A DNA stretch of 64,000 bases from positions 24,867 through 88,866 of the forward strand of contig JBCDKT010000008.1 in the NCBI GenBank assembly GCA_038746285.1, in the 5' to 3' direction. Of the stretch, positions 62,087 to 64,000 are shown in pieces. Every line of letters starts with the position of its first letter. Position 1 is the stretch's first letter. Made by a program: the position numbers and the translations under genes. Source of the DNA: Bacteroidota bacterium. GTDB lineage: Bacteria > Bacteroidota > Rhodothermia > Rhodothermales > JANQRZ01. A model generated the notes under the pieces. The model searched no databases, was not told where the DNA came from, and saw nothing but the letters and a program-made list of their open reading frames with translations.

Positions 62087-62233
62087 AGGGCGACAGGTCA
62101 GACGTGGGAGAGGCGAGCAGTCGAACGGAGCCGCATCCCGAAAGGTTCAGTCTAGGGGCGGACCACCTACCGGGTGGCGGTCCGGCTCCGGTTCAAATCA
62201 AAACATCGCTGGACAGCCTGAATCAGGGACAGG

Positions 62234-62241
62234 TACCTTTT
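62234..62241 (+). promoter_or_regulatory. Possible -7 box upstream of the P-loop/repeat gene
   Basis: TACCTTTT, close to TAnnTTTG, 25 bp before the ATG. The -33 position is weak (CTGG, 21 bp upstream). Confidence 0.35.
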
Positions 62242-62266
62242 ATCTGGTGTTTGACCCCTTCAATCC

Positions 62267-64000
62267 ATGAAGAAAGTTGCTAAGTGGCTGCTGGCCTTTA
62301 TGCCTTGGGCACTAGGCATTGCGATTCCCCTAATATGGAATGAGTTGTCCGGGGATGCGCTGAGCGAGTGGGTACGGACGACGTTGCGTCTGGAGCCGTG
62401 GGGAGCTTTGCTGATCGTGGTCCTCGTCGCGCTGGTGGGTATGACCGGCACCGGCGTTATGCTCACCCGGCGAGAGCAGCGTACAGCATGGGAAACGTGG
62501 TGCCAATCCTTCCGGCAGGCGTGCCCGGCCCGAGACCTGAGCGCCGGGCCTATCGTCGGCTCCACGCGGCCTATGGATCAGCCGTTTGTGGACGGCGTGC
62601 GCGCCCTCTCGCGCCCCGTCACCCTCCCGACCAAGCAGGACGAGGGCGGCGGCCTCGTCGCCGGCGATGCGGCGCAGTACCTCCGCGAGCAGATCGTCGG
62701 GCGCGGGCGGCTGGGGCTGCTGCTCCAGGGGCGACCGCTCCTCGGCAAGACGCGCTTCCTCACCGAGTGGCTGCGGCAGGAGCACCCCGCGATGTTTGTG
62801 CTGGCTCCGGATCCCGGTAAGCCGACGCCGCCCCTCCCCGACCGCCTCGCGCAGCACCTCAGCCACGGCTGCTGCCTCTTCCTCGACGACCTAGAGCAGT
62901 TCGACGAGTGCATGAAGTCCAACGTGATGCCCCTGCTAGGGCAACTCAGCGAGCAGGCCGAGCAGCGCAGCGTACCCTTTCTCGTGCTGGCGACGGTGCG
63001 CGACGGCGGTCCCGGCTCCACCGTCCTCAACGATCCATCTTTCCGCTCGCTTCGCGAAGGTTTGGAGCATGTGGAGATTCAGCCCCCTACCGATGCACTC
63101 ATTGACGAGGTAGCCAAGCAGGTAGAACCGGACCCGCTGCCGCCCGGCGAGCGCGAGCAGTCCTTCGCGTTCGTTCTGGAGGGTGATTTTGAGGTGCAGC
63201 GCACCCGGTATCAGGACCTCCTGAGGAGCGAAAAGGCCAACGACCGTCAGGCGCTCCGCTGGCTCAAAACCGCCAAGCTGCTGGACGACCGAGGCATCTC
63301 CCTGACCCGCGCCCGCTTGCAACGCATCGCCGAGGCACTATTCGACTTCGAGCCGGAGCAGACGGAGGAGGCGCTGTCCGTCCTTCAGGAGCAGGGGTTC
63401 CGCGACAGGCAGGCGCTGGAACCGGCCTTCCTGAAGAACGTGGTGCCCGGCCCGCAGGAGACCCAAGCCGACCTACCCGAGCATCTGGAAGAGACCTTGC
63501 AGGCGCAGCAGGACGCGGAGGCGCTCTTCGAGTGGGGCACCTTGCTAGCTATTGAGGGGCGCGAGAGCGAACGGGCGGCTCGCCTGCTACGAGCATCCGC
63601 CAAGGCAGGCCGTGATGCGGCGACCCCCGAGGGCCTCGTCCAGGTAGCCAAGGCGAGCTACAACCTCGGCTGGCTCCTGTCAAACCGGATGGACGACCCC
63701 GACGGCGCGCGCACGGCCTGGGAGGCGGCGGTGGCGGCCGGTCGCGAGGCGTCCACGGCCGAGGGCCTCGTCGAGGTGGCCAAGGCGAGCGTCAACCTCG
63801 GCTGGCTCCTGTCAGAACGGATGGACGACCCCGACGGCGCGCGCACGGCCTACGAGGCGGCGGTGGCGGTCGGTCGCGAGGCGTCCACGGCCGAGGGCCT
63901 CGTCCAGGTGGCCATGGCGAGCTACAACCTCGGCTGGCTCCTGTCAAACCGGATGGACGACCCCGACGGCGCGCGCACGGCCTACGAGGCGGCGGTGGCG
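62267..64000 (+). CDS. Membrane-anchored P-loop NTPase with near-identical 44-aa repeats, 3' end cut by window
   Basis: Open frame of 578 codons running to the window edge. Two hydrophobic segments lie at about residues 5-24 (AKWLLAFMPWALGIAIPLIW) and 47-66 (WGALLIVVLVALVGMTGTGV), then a basic linker. A P-loop domain follows: Walker A GRPLLGKT at residues 155-162, Walker B CCLFLDDLEQFDE (D207, D208). A helical region (about 290-450) precedes tandem 44-residue repeats with NLGWLLSNRMDDPDGAR, Sel1/TPR-like, from about residue 455. The architecture resembles STAND-type NTPases, in which repeats sense a ligand and the NTPase switches an effector; a defence or signalling role is inference. The 5' part has lower GC than neighbours, which suggests transfer. 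Confidence 0.85.
   Translation, partial: MKKVAKWLLAFMPWALGIAIPLIWNELSGDALSEWVRTTLRLEPWGALLIVVLVALVGMTGTGVMLTRREQRTAWETWCQSFRQACPARDLSAGPIVGSTRPMDQPFVDGVRALSRPVTLPTKQDEGGGLVAGDAAQYLREQIVGRGRLGLLLQGRPLLGKTRFLTEWLRQEHPAMFVLAPDPGKPTPPLPDRLAQHLSHGCCLFLDDLEQFDECMKSNVMPLLGQLSEQAEQRSVPFLVLATVRDGGPGSTVLNDPSFRSLREGLEHVEIQPPTDALIDEVAKQVEPDPLPPGEREQSFAFVLEGDFEVQRTRYQDLLRSEKANDRQALRWLKTAKLLDDRGISLTRARLQRIAEALFDFEPEQTEEALSVLQEQGFRDRQALEPAFLKNVVPGPQETQADLPEHLEETLQAQQDAEALFEWGTLLAIEGRESERAARLLRASAKAGRDAATPEGLVQVAKASYNLGWLLSNRMDDPDGARTAWEAAVAAGREASTAEGLVEVAKASVNLGWLLSERMDDPDGARTAYEAAVAVGREASTAEGLVQVAMASYNLGWLLSNRMDDPDGARTAYEAAVA
63629..64000. repeat. 132-bp tandem coding repeats, 2.8 copies in window
   Basis: Units begin at 63629, 63761 and 63893, each 132 bp (44 codons), differing at only a few positions, such as CAGGTAGCC, GAGGTGGCC and CAGGTGGCC. 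Near-identity at the DNA level implies recent expansion or gene conversion. The array continues beyond the window. Confidence 0.9.

Noticed and set aside
63629..64000. CRISPR array
   Set aside because: The tandem units are 132 bp, have no spacers and are in-frame coding repeats.
1..64000. tRNA and rRNA genes
   Set aside because: No tRNA-like cloverleaf core (GGTTCGANTCC with a 3' acceptor stem) or rRNA signature was noticed by eye; a covariance search was not possible.

Overview
The window is very GC-rich, gene-dense bacterial DNA, most likely from a marine or halophilic member of the Rhodothermota (Bacteroidota relatives such as Rhodothermales). The evidence is a secreted protein with a type IX secretion sorting tail, promoter boxes resembling the Bacteroidota -33 TTTG / -7 TAnnTTTG pair with 20-bp spacing, an RNase G with a long disordered insert, and many MacB/FtsX-type permeases of about 790 residues. 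The assignment is inferred from gene content; no rRNA or tRNA gene was seen.

Layout. 0-11 kb: four large duplicated MacB/FtsX permeases with a serine hydrolase between the third and fourth. 11-16 kb: a secreted S41 protease, a MocR-type regulator, a GNAT acetyltransferase, a DUF1272 zinc-ribbon protein and a DinB protein; the protease and acetyltransferase promoters share a direct-repeat operator. 16-21.4 kb: an AraC-type regulator, an ABC ATPase and a fused ABC-2 permease/M1 peptidase. 21.4-28.7 kb: a GNAT, two more large permeases, two small proteins and a LolD/MacB-type ATPase that probably energises the permeases. 28.7-32 kb: a PIN/Phd toxin-antitoxin pair, a membrane hydrolase, AroQ, a small membrane protein, an MBL hydrolase and a small hypothetical. 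32-35 kb: RNase G with a long leader. 35-40.4 kb: citrate synthase and succinate dehydrogenase sdhCDAB. 40.6-43.4 kb: a T9SS-secreted protein gene broken by one amber codon. 43.4-46.8 kb: a DAHP synthase-trpE-trpG operon behind what looks like a classical tryptophan attenuator with three consecutive Trp codons. 46.8-58 kb, mostly minus strand: a lytic transglycosylase, a carboxyltransferase, a hypothetical, an NFACT-R protein, a sulfotransferase, SMC and a lipoprotein. 58-64 kb: an ECF-type sigma factor, a Ser/Thr kinase with TPR-like repeats, a small acidic protein, and a membrane-anchored P-loop protein with almost identical 132-bp repeats that runs off the window.

The most notable regulatory signals are: (1) two permease promoters with the same geometry, a pair of 16-bp palindromes 21 bp apart lying 67 bp upstream of a sigma-54-like -24/-12 element; (2) the trp attenuator; (3) the paired MocR-type operators; and (4) a family of 7-bp-periodic repeats scattered through at least eight spacers and one coding sequence.
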